Shown here: positions 8,723 to 17,126 of the stretch, piece by piece
Layout: the number at the start of each line of letters is the position of its first letter
Numbering within the stretch: the stretch's first letter is position 1
From: Candidatus Rariloculus versatilis
GTDB taxonomy: Bacteria > Pseudomonadota > Gammaproteobacteria > Steroidobacterales > Rariloculaceae
Assembly: GCA_028278665.1 (NCBI GenBank)
Contig: JAQAJI010000001.1
Coordinates: 1 to 51,950 of the forward strand
Length of the DNA stretch: 51,950 nucleotides
Direction: 5' to 3'
The notes under the pieces: generated by a model
What the model saw: only the letters and a program-made list of their open reading frames with translations
What the model was told of the DNA's origin: nothing
The model's database searches: none
Position numbers and translations under genes: made by a program

Positions 8723-9218
8723 GATCCGATTCGGCCGGCTCCTCCTCGACATCTTCGGGCGGCAGCTCGACCTCTTCGATCTCGATGACGTCGTCCTGTT
8801 CCACTTCGCCCTCGGCAATCCGCTCGATCTCTTCGGCCTCTTCTGTGGAGATCGGATGAAACTCGCCGAGCCTGCACGTAAAGCCGCGACCGAATCCCGC
8901 GCCGATACGGTCGAGAACCGAAATCGTATCGATGTCGCAGAGGCGGTAGCCCCGGATCTCGTACATGAAGCGGCCCTCGCGTTCGAGCCGCGGACACTCC
9001 CTTTCCAGAATGTTCTGATAGACCCGCCCGCCGCGCATGTAGAAGAGAATCGTCTTGTCGTCGACGATCCGTGTTCTTCGGATTCGGCTCACCATGACGC
9101 AATCCGCGGGCGTCCGGTCGAGCACGTCGTCGTCCTGGGCTGCGAGCGGCAGGCTCGGGACCGATGCGCCGAGCGCTACGGACGAAATCATCAGGCTCCA
9201 CTGGATTGCGCTGCGCAT
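8706..9218 (-). CDS. DUF6491-like exported protein
   Basis: 170 residues. A signal peptide (MRSAIQWSLMISSVALG to LPLAAQ) is followed by a small domain with the pattern TPADCVMVSRIRRTRIVDD, ILFYMRGGRVYQNILERECP, YRLCDIDTI and FTCRLGEFHPIS. Three or four cysteines are placed as in DUF6491 proteins. The last 45 residues are mostly Glu and Asp. The start at 9218 is chosen because the signal peptide begins there; the frame is open further upstream in unrelated sequence. The final codons, ending EPAP and TAG, lie inside the right arm of the palindromic repeat. Function is unknown; it is likely periplasmic. Confidence 0.65.
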   Translation of the reverse strand: MRSAIQWSLMISSVALGASVPSLPLAAQDDDVLDRTPADCVMVSRIRRTRIVDDKTILFYMRGGRVYQNILERECPRLEREGRFMYEIRGYRLCDIDTISVLDRIGAGFGRGFTCRLGEFHPISTEEAEEIERIAEGEVEQDDVIEIEEVELPPEDVEEEPAESDREPAP

Positions 9219-9337
9219 GGCTGCTCCGCTTGTCGTTGCTGGTCTCGGTGTTCGACTCCTCTTATACCGCAATGGTTTCCCGGCGCAAATCCGCGCGGCC
9301 TTGTGCAGTCCCTGACCCGCGCTATGATTCGCGCACG

Positions 9338-10393
9338 ATGACCATGAGCGACACCGCAGCCGCAACGCCGGACAGCGCGGTACTTGCAGCATTCGGCCTC
9401 GCGGCCGACACGCTCGAAGCCACGAACTCCGGCCTGATCAACCGCAGCTGGTTTGTGCGATCGACTGACGGCAAGCCGCTTGTGCTGCAGCGCGTGAACG
9501 CCATCTTCGCTACGCAAACGAATGCTGACATCGACCTCGTCACGCGTCACCTGCACTCCAGGGGGCTCGTGACACCAATGCTTGTTCCGACCCGCTCGGG
9601 CGCGCTTTGGCTTGAGATCGGCGAAACGGTCTGGCGCGTCCTGACGCGCATCGACGGCGTCATCCACGACTCGACCGAATCGCCCGCGCGCGCGGCCGAA
9701 GCTGGCCGCATCCTCGGAGAGTTTCACGCCGCCCTCGGCGACCTCGAGCACCACTTCGCCAACGCACGTCTCGGCGTTCACGACACGCAACGTCACCTCG
9801 CCAATCTGCGCTCTGCGCTGGCTGCCCAAACGGCGCACCGGCGTCATCGGACGATCGCAGGTCTCGCAGCCGAAATCGAGAATTTTGCCAAAGAACTCAC
9901 GCCGCAGCCGCAGGTTGCCGATCGGATCGTGCACGGTGACCCGAAGCTCGAGAACATCATGTTCGACCGGGACACGCAGCGCGCCGTGTGCATGATCGAT
10001 CTCGACACATTGACAATAATGCCCGCCGCGATCGAAATCGGCGACGCACTGCGATCCTGGTGCAATCCCGCCGCCGAAGATTCCGCCGATGCGGACTTCT
10101 CTGTCGAACTCTACGAGGCGGCGGTGGAAGCCTACGCGGCGGCGTCCCGCGGGCTGCTCGGAGCAGCCGAGTGGCGCTGCATTCCCGACGCCGCGTTCGC
10201 TATCGCCGTCGAACTCGCCGCCCGGTTCTGTACCGACGCGTTCGAAGGAAGCTACTTCGCCTGGGATGCGCGCCGAAACGTAAGCGCCGCCGAACACAAC
10301 GAAGCCCGTACGCGCGCTCAGCTCGCGGTTGCCGCCGGCATGCGGCGGGAACGCGCCCGTATGCAACTGCTCGTCGAGAACGTCTTCGGGTAA
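9338..10393 (+). CDS. APH-fold kinase, N-acetylhexosamine kinase-like
   Basis: 351 residues with the aminoglycoside phosphotransferase fold. The nucleotide-lobe segment is SGLINRSWFV...PLVLQRVNAIFA. The catalytic loop is VHGDPKLENIMFD (Asp201, Asn206), and the metal-binding motif is MIDLDTL (Asp221). The SGLIN, VLQRVN and IDLDTL patterns recall N-acetylhexosamine 1-kinase (NahK) relatives more than true antibiotic kinases, so a sugar substrate for cytoplasmic salvage is a fair guess. Two ATGs (9338, 9344) are possible and neither has a strong Shine-Dalgarno. It is a single gene just before hemA. Confidence 0.8.
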   Translation: MTMSDTAAATPDSAVLAAFGLAADTLEATNSGLINRSWFVRSTDGKPLVLQRVNAIFATQTNADIDLVTRHLHSRGLVTPMLVPTRSGALWLEIGETVWRVLTRIDGVIHDSTESPARAAEAGRILGEFHAALGDLEHHFANARLGVHDTQRHLANLRSALAAQTAHRRHRTIAGLAAEIENFAKELTPQPQVADRIVHGDPKLENIMFDRDTQRAVCMIDLDTLTIMPAAIEIGDALRSWCNPAAEDSADADFSVELYEAAVEAYAAASRGLLGAAEWRCIPDAAFAIAVELAARFCTDAFEGSYFAWDARRNVSAAEHNEARTRAQLAVAAGMRRERARMQLLVENVFG

Positions 10394-10475
10394 CTGCTGA
10401 ACGGCGCCGTCGCGGCCGAACCGGACCACCCCCACAGCTTCGATCCCGTTCGTGAGCCGACGGGCGCTGCCGGGC

Positions 10476-10519
10476 GCTGTGACACTCGCGTGACACAGCA
10501 AGCGCTCCTGTCTGATATT
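10476..10519 (+). promoter_or_regulatory. Candidate hemA promoter with overlapping repeat
   Basis: GTGACA (10490-10495, 5/6 to -35) and GATATT (10514-10519, 4/6 to -10) are 18 bases apart and would start transcription near 10526, about 28 bases before hemA. The -35 lies inside an inverted pair GCTGTG (10476-10481) / CACAGC (10494-10499) that also contains GTGACAC twice as a direct repeat, so a regulator could bind there. Confidence 0.4.
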
Positions 10520-10553
10520 CCTCGCACCGAGCCGCAAGCCGACGGAATTTCGA

Positions 10554-11885
10554 ATGCTCGAACAACTCGGAATGATCGGTGTGACGTGGCGTCAGGGCGG
10601 CGCTGAATCGCTCGCCGAATTCGCGCTGCCGCATGACGGCGCCGAAGAACGCCTGCGCGCGTTCGCCGTCGAGCTTGGTCTTGCCGAACTGGCCTATCTG
10701 TCGACCTGCAACCGCGTGGAACTCGTCTATGCGCACGGCGAACGTACCGCCGCCACCGACATCCGGCCGGCGGCGTTCAAATTGCTCGCCGGGCGCGAGC
10801 CTTCGTCCGGCGAGGCGACGCGGCGCCTGCGGGCCTGGCAGGGCGAAGGCGCGGCCGAGCATCTGTTCCTGATCGCAGCGGGCCTCGATTCGGCCTGCGT
10901 CGGGGAGACCGAGATCGTCGCCCAGGTGCGAAGCTGCCACGAGCGATCGACGCGGCTCGGCCTGTCCGGAGCGGCTCTCGAACTGCTGTTCGGGGAAGCG
11001 CTCAGGATCGCCGCTCGCGTTCGCGGCGAGACGTCGCTCGGCGCCGGGCGCGTGTCGCTCGCCGAAATCGCCGTTGCGCGGCTGCGCGAACGCCTGGCGC
11101 GTACCACGGGCACGGTCGCACTGGTTGGCGTTTCGGCAATGACGGAGCGTGCCGCCATCTCGCTGAGCGCCGCTGGCGTCCCGCTGGTCGTTGTCAATCG
11201 CTCGGCGGAACCGGCACAGGCGCTCGCCGATCGTTTTGGCGCCGTATGGCAATCGCTCGATGCGTTCCGGGCCGAACCTGCGCCCGTGGAGGCCGTGCTG
11301 GCTGCGACGGCCGCTCCCGGCCCGGTGTTCGAACGTGCGGACCTCGAACGCATTGCCGCGCGCACGCCCTCGGGCGAACCGCCGTTGATCGTCGACATGG
11401 CCGTGCCGCCCGATGTCGATCCGGCGGCCTGCACGAAGCTCGCGATCCCGCGCGTCGGCATGGATGAAATCGTCGCGCACGCCGAGCGCAACCGGGCCGC
11501 GCGGCTCATGGAGGCCGCCGAAGCGCGCGAGCAGGTCGACCGGGCGCTCGCAACGCTCAAGGATCGATACACGGAACGGTACTACGGACCGCTCTTCGGC
11601 GCGCTGCAGAAACGCTATCGGATTACCGCCCAGGAGGGAGTGAAACGCCTCTTCAGGAAGGAGCTGAAAGGGCTCGGCGAAGAGGAACGCGCCGCGGTCG
11701 AAATCTGGTGCGAAGTTCTTGCGAGGCGGTTCGCACACATCCCCTCCCTCGGCCTGCGCGGCCTGCTTCACTCGGGTCCGGAAGGCTCCGTTGAAGCCTT
11801 TCTCGGCGGTCTGGATCCCGAGTTTGCCGACGAACTCAGAGCGGCGCTCGAAGTCGGCGCGACCGGGCGCGAGTCAGGATCATGA
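10554..11885 (+). CDS. hemA: Glutamyl-tRNA reductase (divergent)
   Basis: 443 residues. It makes glutamate-1-semialdehyde from glutamyl-tRNA, the first step of C5 tetrapyrrole synthesis. Catalytic Cys52 is in LSTCNRVE. His103 is in EHLFLIAAGLDSACVGETEI, close to the family pattern. The C-terminal dimerisation helices are recognisable (KDRYTERYYGPLF). Two usual motifs are altered: the N-terminal H-x-TAPV motif reads TWRQGGAES, and the NADPH glycine motif GAGEMG reads GVSAMT. Activity is therefore likely but not certain. It overlaps hemC by ATGA. The usual gammaproteobacterial partner prfA is not adjacent. Confidence 0.85.
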   Translation: MLEQLGMIGVTWRQGGAESLAEFALPHDGAEERLRAFAVELGLAELAYLSTCNRVELVYAHGERTAATDIRPAAFKLLAGREPSSGEATRRLRAWQGEGAAEHLFLIAAGLDSACVGETEIVAQVRSCHERSTRLGLSGAALELLFGEALRIAARVRGETSLGAGRVSLAEIAVARLRERLARTTGTVALVGVSAMTERAAISLSAAGVPLVVVNRSAEPAQALADRFGAVWQSLDAFRAEPAPVEAVLAATAAPGPVFERADLERIAARTPSGEPPLIVDMAVPPDVDPAACTKLAIPRVGMDEIVAHAERNRAARLMEAAEAREQVDRALATLKDRYTERYYGPLFGALQKRYRITAQEGVKRLFRKELKGLGEEERAAVEIWCEVLARRFAHIPSLGLRGLLHSGPEGSVEAFLGGLDPEFADELRAALEVGATGRESGS

Positions 11886-12814
11886 AGCTTCGGCTTGGCA
11901 CGCGGGCGTCGGACCTTGCCCGCACGCAGTCCGAAGCCGTCGCGCGATTCCTGGACGACGCGGGTTTCACGACCGAGCTCATGTTCATCCGCACGGCCGG
12001 CGACCGTTCGAATGCTGCATCGTTCGGCTCGATCGGCCCGCAGGGCGTGTTCGTGCGCGAAATCGAGCAGGCGCTCCTCGCCGAGACGATCGATCTCGCC
12101 GTGCACTCGTTCAAGGACCTGCCGACCCGTTCGCCGCCGGAACTCAGCGTCGCGGCAGTCCCGGAGCGAGCCGATGCGGCGGACGTCCTCATCGTCACGG
12201 ACGAGGCGCTCGATCGAAACGCCGGCTCGCTTCTGCCTCTGATCGAGCAGGCGCATGTCGGCACGGCCTCGGCTCGGCGCCGCGTCTGGCTCGAACACTT
12301 TCGCCCGGATCTGCGCGTTGAATCGCTGCGCGGCAACGTCCCGACCCGCATAAGGCGGCTCAGGGAGCGGCGCTGCGACGCGATCGTGCTGGCCGCTGCC
12401 GGCGTCGAGCGGCTGCGCAGCTCGACCGACGTGCTCGAACCGCTGCTCGAGGGACTGGCGGTCCTGCGGCTGGATCCGGAGCTGTTCGTACCGGCGCCGG
12501 CGCAAGGCGCCCTGGCCGTCCAGTGCCGGCGCGACAATGCCGAGGTCACCGCCGCGCTCCGGAGATTCGACGACATCTCGAGCCGGACCGCCGTTTCCAC
12601 CGAGCGCGCCGCGCTCGCACTCGCGGAGGGCGGTTGCGACATCGCGTTCGGGGCGTACTGTCAGCGTGCGGGCAGCGGATTCGAACTCATCGCGATGCTC
12701 GAACGCGACGGCCGGGTCCGCAGCTCAAGGGTTGCCGGCAGCGACGCCGCCGCGCTTGCAGACAAGGCCTGGACGGAACTCGCCATGCGTCGTGACGATC
12801 ATGCGGAAAGCTGA
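11882..12814 (+). CDS. hemC: Porphobilinogen deaminase (hydroxymethylbilane synthase)
   Basis: 310 residues, the family's usual length. Joins four porphobilinogens into hydroxymethylbilane in the cytoplasm. Cys252 in AEGGCDIAFG carries the dipyrromethane cofactor. Catalytic Asp79 is in HSFKDLP, and the basic cofactor-binding stretch is GTASARRRVW with LRGNVPTRIRRL. The start overlaps the hemA stop by four bases and the end overlaps hemD by 14, which indicates one translationally coupled message. Confidence 0.96.
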   Translation: MKLRLGTRASDLARTQSEAVARFLDDAGFTTELMFIRTAGDRSNAASFGSIGPQGVFVREIEQALLAETIDLAVHSFKDLPTRSPPELSVAAVPERADAADVLIVTDEALDRNAGSLLPLIEQAHVGTASARRRVWLEHFRPDLRVESLRGNVPTRIRRLRERRCDAIVLAAAGVERLRSSTDVLEPLLEGLAVLRLDPELFVPAPAQGALAVQCRRDNAEVTAALRRFDDISSRTAVSTERAALALAEGGCDIAFGAYCQRAGSGFELIAMLERDGRVRSSRVAGSDAAALADKAWTELAMRRDDHAES

Positions 12815-13592
12815 CGGCAAGCGAGTCGTGCTGACTCGAAGCGCAGGGGACTGCGCCGACTGGGCGAGACGACTCGAAGCGCTCGGCTTAACGCCCGTGA
12901 TCGTGCCGTGCATCGACTGCGAGTTTCTCAGCGAGCCTGCACTCGCGCTAACGCTGAGCAAAAGCGTTCGCGAAGCGGATTGGCTCGTGTTCACGTCGCG
13001 GCGGGGCGTGGAGGCATTCGCGTCGCTGCACGAGACCCCTCTGCCCGGTCGCATGAAGATCGCGGCCGTGGGCAAGGCCACCGCGGCCGCGGCCGAAGCG
13101 CTGCTCGGGCGGATCGACCTGACCGGTCGCGGCGCAACGGCGGCCGCGCTCGCCGACGATATACAATTCGCGCTCGCGCGCGGAGCGCCGGACAGTGAAG
13201 CCGCCGCGGCTGCGGGACCGGACAAGCGCGATCGGGGCAGGCAGGAGCGGCTGCTGCTCGTGCTCGCCGAGAACGCGGCCGGAACACTCGAGCGGAAGCT
13301 CGGGCGCACCGGCATCTCCCGGAGCCGGGTGAACGTCTACAGAACGGTACCGACACCGCCGACGGGCGACAAGATTCTGCTGTCGTCGCTCGCCGCCGAC
13401 GGTGTTTTTCTCGCGAGTCCGACGGCCGTCGAGGGTTTCGTGAATCGCGTGGACGTCGACGTGGCGCCGAAGCTCATCACGATCGGGCCATCGACTTCGG
13501 CGGCCGTGCGGGCGCGGGGGCTCGATGTCGCGGCCGAGGCCCGCGCGCCGGGGCTCGACGGATTGCTGGAGGCCATGCAATGTCTGAGTTGA
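12801..13592 (+). CDS. hemD: Uroporphyrinogen-III synthase
   Basis: 263 residues. Closes and inverts ring D of hydroxymethylbilane to give uroporphyrinogen III, the branch point to siroheme and heme. The family is poorly conserved; recognisable parts are VVLTRSAGDCADWARRLEAL at the start, DWLVFTSRRGVEAF, and the second-lobe DGVFLASPTAVEGFV followed by LITIGPSTSAAVRARGL. A Gly/Ala/Arg-rich linker sits near residues 130-150. ATG 12801 is chosen; a GTG nine bases upstream is possible. It overlaps hemC by 14 and hemB by 13 bases, and position in the operon supports the call. Confidence 0.88.
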   Translation: MRKADGKRVVLTRSAGDCADWARRLEALGLTPVIVPCIDCEFLSEPALALTLSKSVREADWLVFTSRRGVEAFASLHETPLPGRMKIAAVGKATAAAAEALLGRIDLTGRGATAAALADDIQFALARGAPDSEAAAAAGPDKRDRGRQERLLLVLAENAAGTLERKLGRTGISRSRVNVYRTVPTPPTGDKILLSSLAADGVFLASPTAVEGFVNRVDVDVAPKLITIGPSTSAAVRARGLDVAAEARAPGLDGLLEAMQCLS

Positions 13593-14581
13593 TCATTACG
13601 ACACCGGAACGAGTCCGGCCGAGACGCCTGCGCCGGACTCCCGCGCTAAGGAATCTCGTGGCGGAAACCGACATCTCGGCCGCGCAGCTTGTCATGCCGC
13701 ATTTCGTCCTGCCGACGAGCGAATCCGAGGTGCCGATCGCGTCCATGCCGGGGATCTCCCAACTCGGGATCGAGACGCTCGTCGGCCGTGTCGAGTCCGA
13801 CCTCGCGCTCGGCATCCGTGCGGTGCTGCTTTTCGGTCAGCCGCACGACGGCGGCAAGACCCCGGACGGCACCGCCGCGGCCGCTGCCAATGGCGCGGTG
13901 CAATCGGCCGTTCGCCGGCTCAAGGGAGCATTCGGAGATTCGCTGGTCGTCATGACGGACGTTTGCCTTTGCGCCTACACCGATCACGGCCACTGCGGCG
14001 TGCTCGGCGACGGCGAAGTCGCAAACGACCCGTCGCTGCGCCCGCTCGTCGATGCGGCGCTGAGCCACGCCGAGGCCGGGGCCGACGTGGTCGCACCGTC
14101 AGACATGATGGACGGTCGCGTGGCCGCGATCCGCGATGCGCTCGACGAGTCCGGCCGCGACAACGTCGTCGTCATGGCGTACGCGGTCAAGTACGCCTCG
14201 GCCTACTATGGGCCGTTCCGCGACGCCGCAGATTCGACCCCGGGCATGGGCGATCGCAAGAGTTACCAGATGGACTGCCGCAATGTGCGCGAGGCGATTC
14301 GCGAAGCCGATCTCGATGCGGAGGAAGGCGCGGACCTCGTGATGGTAAAGCCGGCGTTGCCGTATCTGGACGTGATCCGCGCGGTTCGCGAGACGTCGGA
14401 CCTGCCTCTCGCGGCCTATAACGTTTCCGGCGAATACTCAGCCGTGAAGGCCGCCGCCGCGAACGGCTGGCTCGATGAGCCGAGCATCGTGCGCGAAAAC
14501 CTGCTGGCCATCAGGCGCGCCGGCGCGGATCTCATCATCAGCTACCACGCCCGCGATACGCTGGCCGGAGGCTGGCTGTGA
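13580..14581 (+). CDS. hemB: Delta-aminolevulinic acid dehydratase (porphobilinogen synthase)
   Basis: 333 residues. Condenses two 5-aminolevulinates to porphobilinogen. The Schiff-base lysines are Lys204 (MAYAVKYASAYYGPFR) and Lys257 (VMVKPALPYLD). Cys129, Cys131 and Cys139 in DVCLCAYTDHGHCG form the catalytic zinc site, so this is a zinc-type enzyme, not the cysteine-free magnesium type. It is coupled to hemD by a 13-base overlap and followed by hemL after 73 bases. Confidence 0.97.
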   Translation: MSELIITTPERVRPRRLRRTPALRNLVAETDISAAQLVMPHFVLPTSESEVPIASMPGISQLGIETLVGRVESDLALGIRAVLLFGQPHDGGKTPDGTAAAAANGAVQSAVRRLKGAFGDSLVVMTDVCLCAYTDHGHCGVLGDGEVANDPSLRPLVDAALSHAEAGADVVAPSDMMDGRVAAIRDALDESGRDNVVVMAYAVKYASAYYGPFRDAADSTPGMGDRKSYQMDCRNVREAIREADLDAEEGADLVMVKPALPYLDVIRAVRETSDLPLAAYNVSGEYSAVKAAAANGWLDEPSIVRENLLAIRRAGADLIISYHARDTLAGGWL

Positions 14582-14654
14582 CCGCCGCGACGCAGTCGCA
14601 AGCACCGGCGCGCCGGCGCGCAATGCAGCCTCCGTCGCGCTCGGGAGGCCGGTC

Positions 14655-15974
14655 GTGACGGCGGGAACGCAATCGCGGGCCTGGTTCGAGCGCGCCAGGG
14701 CCGCGTTGCCCGGGGGCGTCGACTCGCCCGTGCGAGCCTTTCGCGCCGTCGGCGGCACGCCCATCGTGATTCAGGGCGCGAACGGTCAGACCATCGTCGA
14801 TGTCGACGATCGCCCCTATCTCGACTTTGTCGGATCCTGGGGGCCGCTGATCCTCGGCCACGCTCATCCGAAAGTGGTCGCCGCCATCGAGGCGGCCGCG
14901 CGCGGCGGCACCTCCTACGGCGCGCCATGCCGGGCCGAGATCGAGCTTGCCGAGCAGGTCGTAGAGAGCTACCCCGGGATCGAGCAGGTGAGGTTCGTGT
15001 CGTCGGGCACCGAAGCGGTCATGAGTGCGGTCCGACTCGCACGCGGCGCGACGGGCCGCGATCTGATCGTCAAGTTTTCCGGTTGCTATCACGGTCATGT
15101 CGATCATCTGCTCGTCGCCGCGGGCTCGGGCCTCGTCACGTTCGGCAAACCGTCGTCAGCCGGTGTACCGGCCGACTTCGCCGGACTGACACGCGTACTG
15201 CCGCTCGACGACGAAGCGGCGCTCGACGCGCTCTTCGCGGCCGAAGGCGACCGCATCGCGGCCGCGATCATTGAACCGGTACCCGCCAACAACGGACTCC
15301 TGATGCAGCGCCCGGCATTCCTCAAGGCCCTGCGCGCGCATTGCGATGCCTTCAGTGCGCTGCTGATCTTCGACGAGGTCATCACCGGCTTCAGGCTCGG
15401 ACCGGGCGGCGCCGCGGCGCACTACGGTCTCGTCCCCGACCTCGCGACCTTCGGCAAGGTCATCGGCGGCGGCATGCCCGTGGGCGCTTTCGCCGGTCGC
15501 CGCGAGCTCATGCGCGAACTCGCGCCCGAGGGCAGCGTCTATCAGGCCGGCACGCTGTCGGGCAACCCGGTCGCGATGGCGGCGGGGCTGGCGACCCTGG
15601 ACGTGCTTCGGGAATCCGATGGCTGGCAGGCTCTCGATGAGCGTGGCCGATATCTCGAGCAGGTTATCGGCGAGGCGTTGCGCGAGAGCCCGTTCCCGGC
15701 ATCGCTTGCCCGGATCGGCTCGATATTCTGGATCGCGCTCTTGGCGAGCGCGCCGCCGCGCACGGCGGAGGCCGTCGGTCCCGCTTCGGGCAAAGCCTAC
15801 GCAAACCTGTTTCATTCGCTGCTCGGGCAAGGCATCGCGCTTGCGCCGTCGGCCTATGAGGTCGGCTTTCTGTCGCTGGCGCATTCGCGCGCGGACATCG
15901 ACCGCCTCGGCGAGGCTCTTCGCGTGGCGCTGGCCGACGCGAATCCCGGCGAACCAACCGACGATCAGGCATGA
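14655..15974 (+). CDS. hemL: Glutamate-1-semialdehyde 2,1-aminomutase
   Basis: 439 residues. A PLP enzyme that converts glutamate-1-semialdehyde to 5-aminolevulinate, completing the C5 route begun by hemA. PLP lysine Lys268 is in ATFGKVIGGGMPVGAF. SSGTEAVMSAVRLAR binds the cofactor phosphate, and FDEVITGFRLGPGG and VPANNGLL are typical. The GTG at 14655 is chosen because GGGAGG lies at 14643-14648; upstream in-frame sequence runs back into hemB. The last codons lie in a 43-base tandem repeat that continues to the kinase start. Confidence 0.96.
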   Translation: MTAGTQSRAWFERARAALPGGVDSPVRAFRAVGGTPIVIQGANGQTIVDVDDRPYLDFVGSWGPLILGHAHPKVVAAIEAAARGGTSYGAPCRAEIELAEQVVESYPGIEQVRFVSSGTEAVMSAVRLARGATGRDLIVKFSGCYHGHVDHLLVAAGSGLVTFGKPSSAGVPADFAGLTRVLPLDDEAALDALFAAEGDRIAAAIIEPVPANNGLLMQRPAFLKALRAHCDAFSALLIFDEVITGFRLGPGGAAAHYGLVPDLATFGKVIGGGMPVGAFAGRRELMRELAPEGSVYQAGTLSGNPVAMAAGLATLDVLRESDGWQALDERGRYLEQVIGEALRESPFPASLARIGSIFWIALLASAPPRTAEAVGPASGKAYANLFHSLLGQGIALAPSAYEVGFLSLAHSRADIDRLGEALRVALADANPGEPTDDQA

Positions 15975-16076
15975 TCCCGACAAGCAACATGGCGAGCCTG
16001 CCGACGACCGGACACGATCCCGGTATGCAACGCACCGAGCCTGCCGATGATTAGGCGCGATCCCAGCAAGGCCCTG
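15958..16076. repeat. 43-base tandem repeat across the hemL-kinase junction
   Basis: Two 43-base units (15958-16000, 16001-16043) and a partial third (16044-16076) align. Each begins CCGAYGAYC/T, has GATCCC in the middle, and the full units end CGAGCCTG. Unit one contains the hemL stop; unit three contains the ATG of the histidine kinase gene (16047). The duplication has therefore shaped the gene junction. Confidence 0.7.
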
Positions 16077-17126
16077 CAGGTGGGCTTCCTCGTACTGCTG
16101 ACCATCTCCACGGCGCAGGTGGCCTACTGGATCATCGAGAACGTCGCGTATACGCGTGACGTGCAGCGGCGGTTCGCAGCGCTCTACGCGGCGGACGCGG
16201 CGGCCGTTGCGGTGTTGTCGGAAGACTCCGGCACAGCCGCACCGGTCGAGTTGTTCCCCCACGTAGAGGTCTCGCCGGACACGGGCGTCGCGACCGTGAG
16301 CGCCGACGCACTCGCCGAGCTCGAGCGCGAAAGTGCCCGCCGCACGAACCAGTACGTCTGGGAGGGCGCGTTCTTTCTCATCGTGCTGCTCGGCGGGATG
16401 GGCGTGCTCACGCGCGCGATTCGCCACGATGCACAACTGCGCAGGCGTCAGCAGAACTTCCTCGCGGCAGTCTCGCACGAGTTCAAGAGTCCCCTCGCGA
16501 GCATCCAGCTCGCCGCGGAGACGATCCAGTTGCGGGCCGCGGGGGCGGACAGCAAGCGGCTCGCCCAGCGCATCGTCGAAGACGGCGAACGCCTGCTGCG
16601 CATGGTCGACAATCTGCTTGACACCACGCGACTCGAGGAAGGCCGTCACGAGTTGACTCCGCAACGGACCGCACTCGCCGCGGCCGTACGCGCGAGCGTC
16701 GAGGAAATCGCCGAACGTGCCGAGCGCAACGGGATTTCGGTCGAGGTCGACGTGCCCGAACCACTGACGCTCTCGGTGGACAAGACGGCACTCGAATCGA
16801 TACTTCGCAACCTGCTCGACAACGCCGTCAAGGCCTGCATCGCCGGCGACGGGCGGGAGATCGCCGTGCGGGCCGGACAGGACGACGCCGCGATCGAACT
16901 CAGCGTGAGCGACGACGGGCGCGGTTTCGCGCCGGAGGACTCCGCGATGATTTTCGAAAAGTTCTACCGCCTCGGCGACGAACTCAGGCGCTCGGGTCCC
17001 GGCACGGGTCTCGGGCTCTACATCGTCCGGCGGCTCGCCGAACTTTCCGGCGCCGGGATCGAAGCCCGCAGTGACGGCCCGGGACAGGGCGCGACCGTGA
17101 CGATCCGCTGGCCGGCAGCGAAATGA
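16047..17126 (+). CDS. Sensor histidine kinase
   Basis: 359 residues. Transmembrane segment one (about 11-31), a periplasmic loop of about 70 residues without a recognised sensor fold, and segment two (about 104-122). The HisKA domain has SHEFKSPLASIQL (phospho-His144), and the ATPase domain has NLLDNAVKAC (N box), DDGRGF (G1), FEKFYR and GTGLGLYI (G2). It overlaps the response regulator start by ATGA, so the two form a pair. It sits between hemL and hemE in the same direction, with only 72 bases of tandem repeat separating it from hemL. Its stimulus is unknown; heme or porphyrin stress is a guess from location only. Confidence 0.93.
   Translation: MIRRDPSKALQVGFLVLLTISTAQVAYWIIENVAYTRDVQRRFAALYAADAAAVAVLSEDSGTAAPVELFPHVEVSPDTGVATVSADALAELERESARRTNQYVWEGAFFLIVLLGGMGVLTRAIRHDAQLRRRQQNFLAAVSHEFKSPLASIQLAAETIQLRAAGADSKRLAQRIVEDGERLLRMVDNLLDTTRLEEGRHELTPQRTALAAAVRASVEEIAERAERNGISVEVDVPEPLTLSVDKTALESILRNLLDNAVKACIAGDGREIAVRAGQDDAAIELSVSDDGRGFAPEDSAMIFEKFYRLGDELRRSGPGTGLGLYIVRRLAELSGAGIEARSDGPGQGATVTIRWPAAK

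Noticed and set aside
10200-11771. 523-codon reverse open frame opposite hemA
   Set aside because: Antisense to hemA, with no recognisable domain and no start signal.
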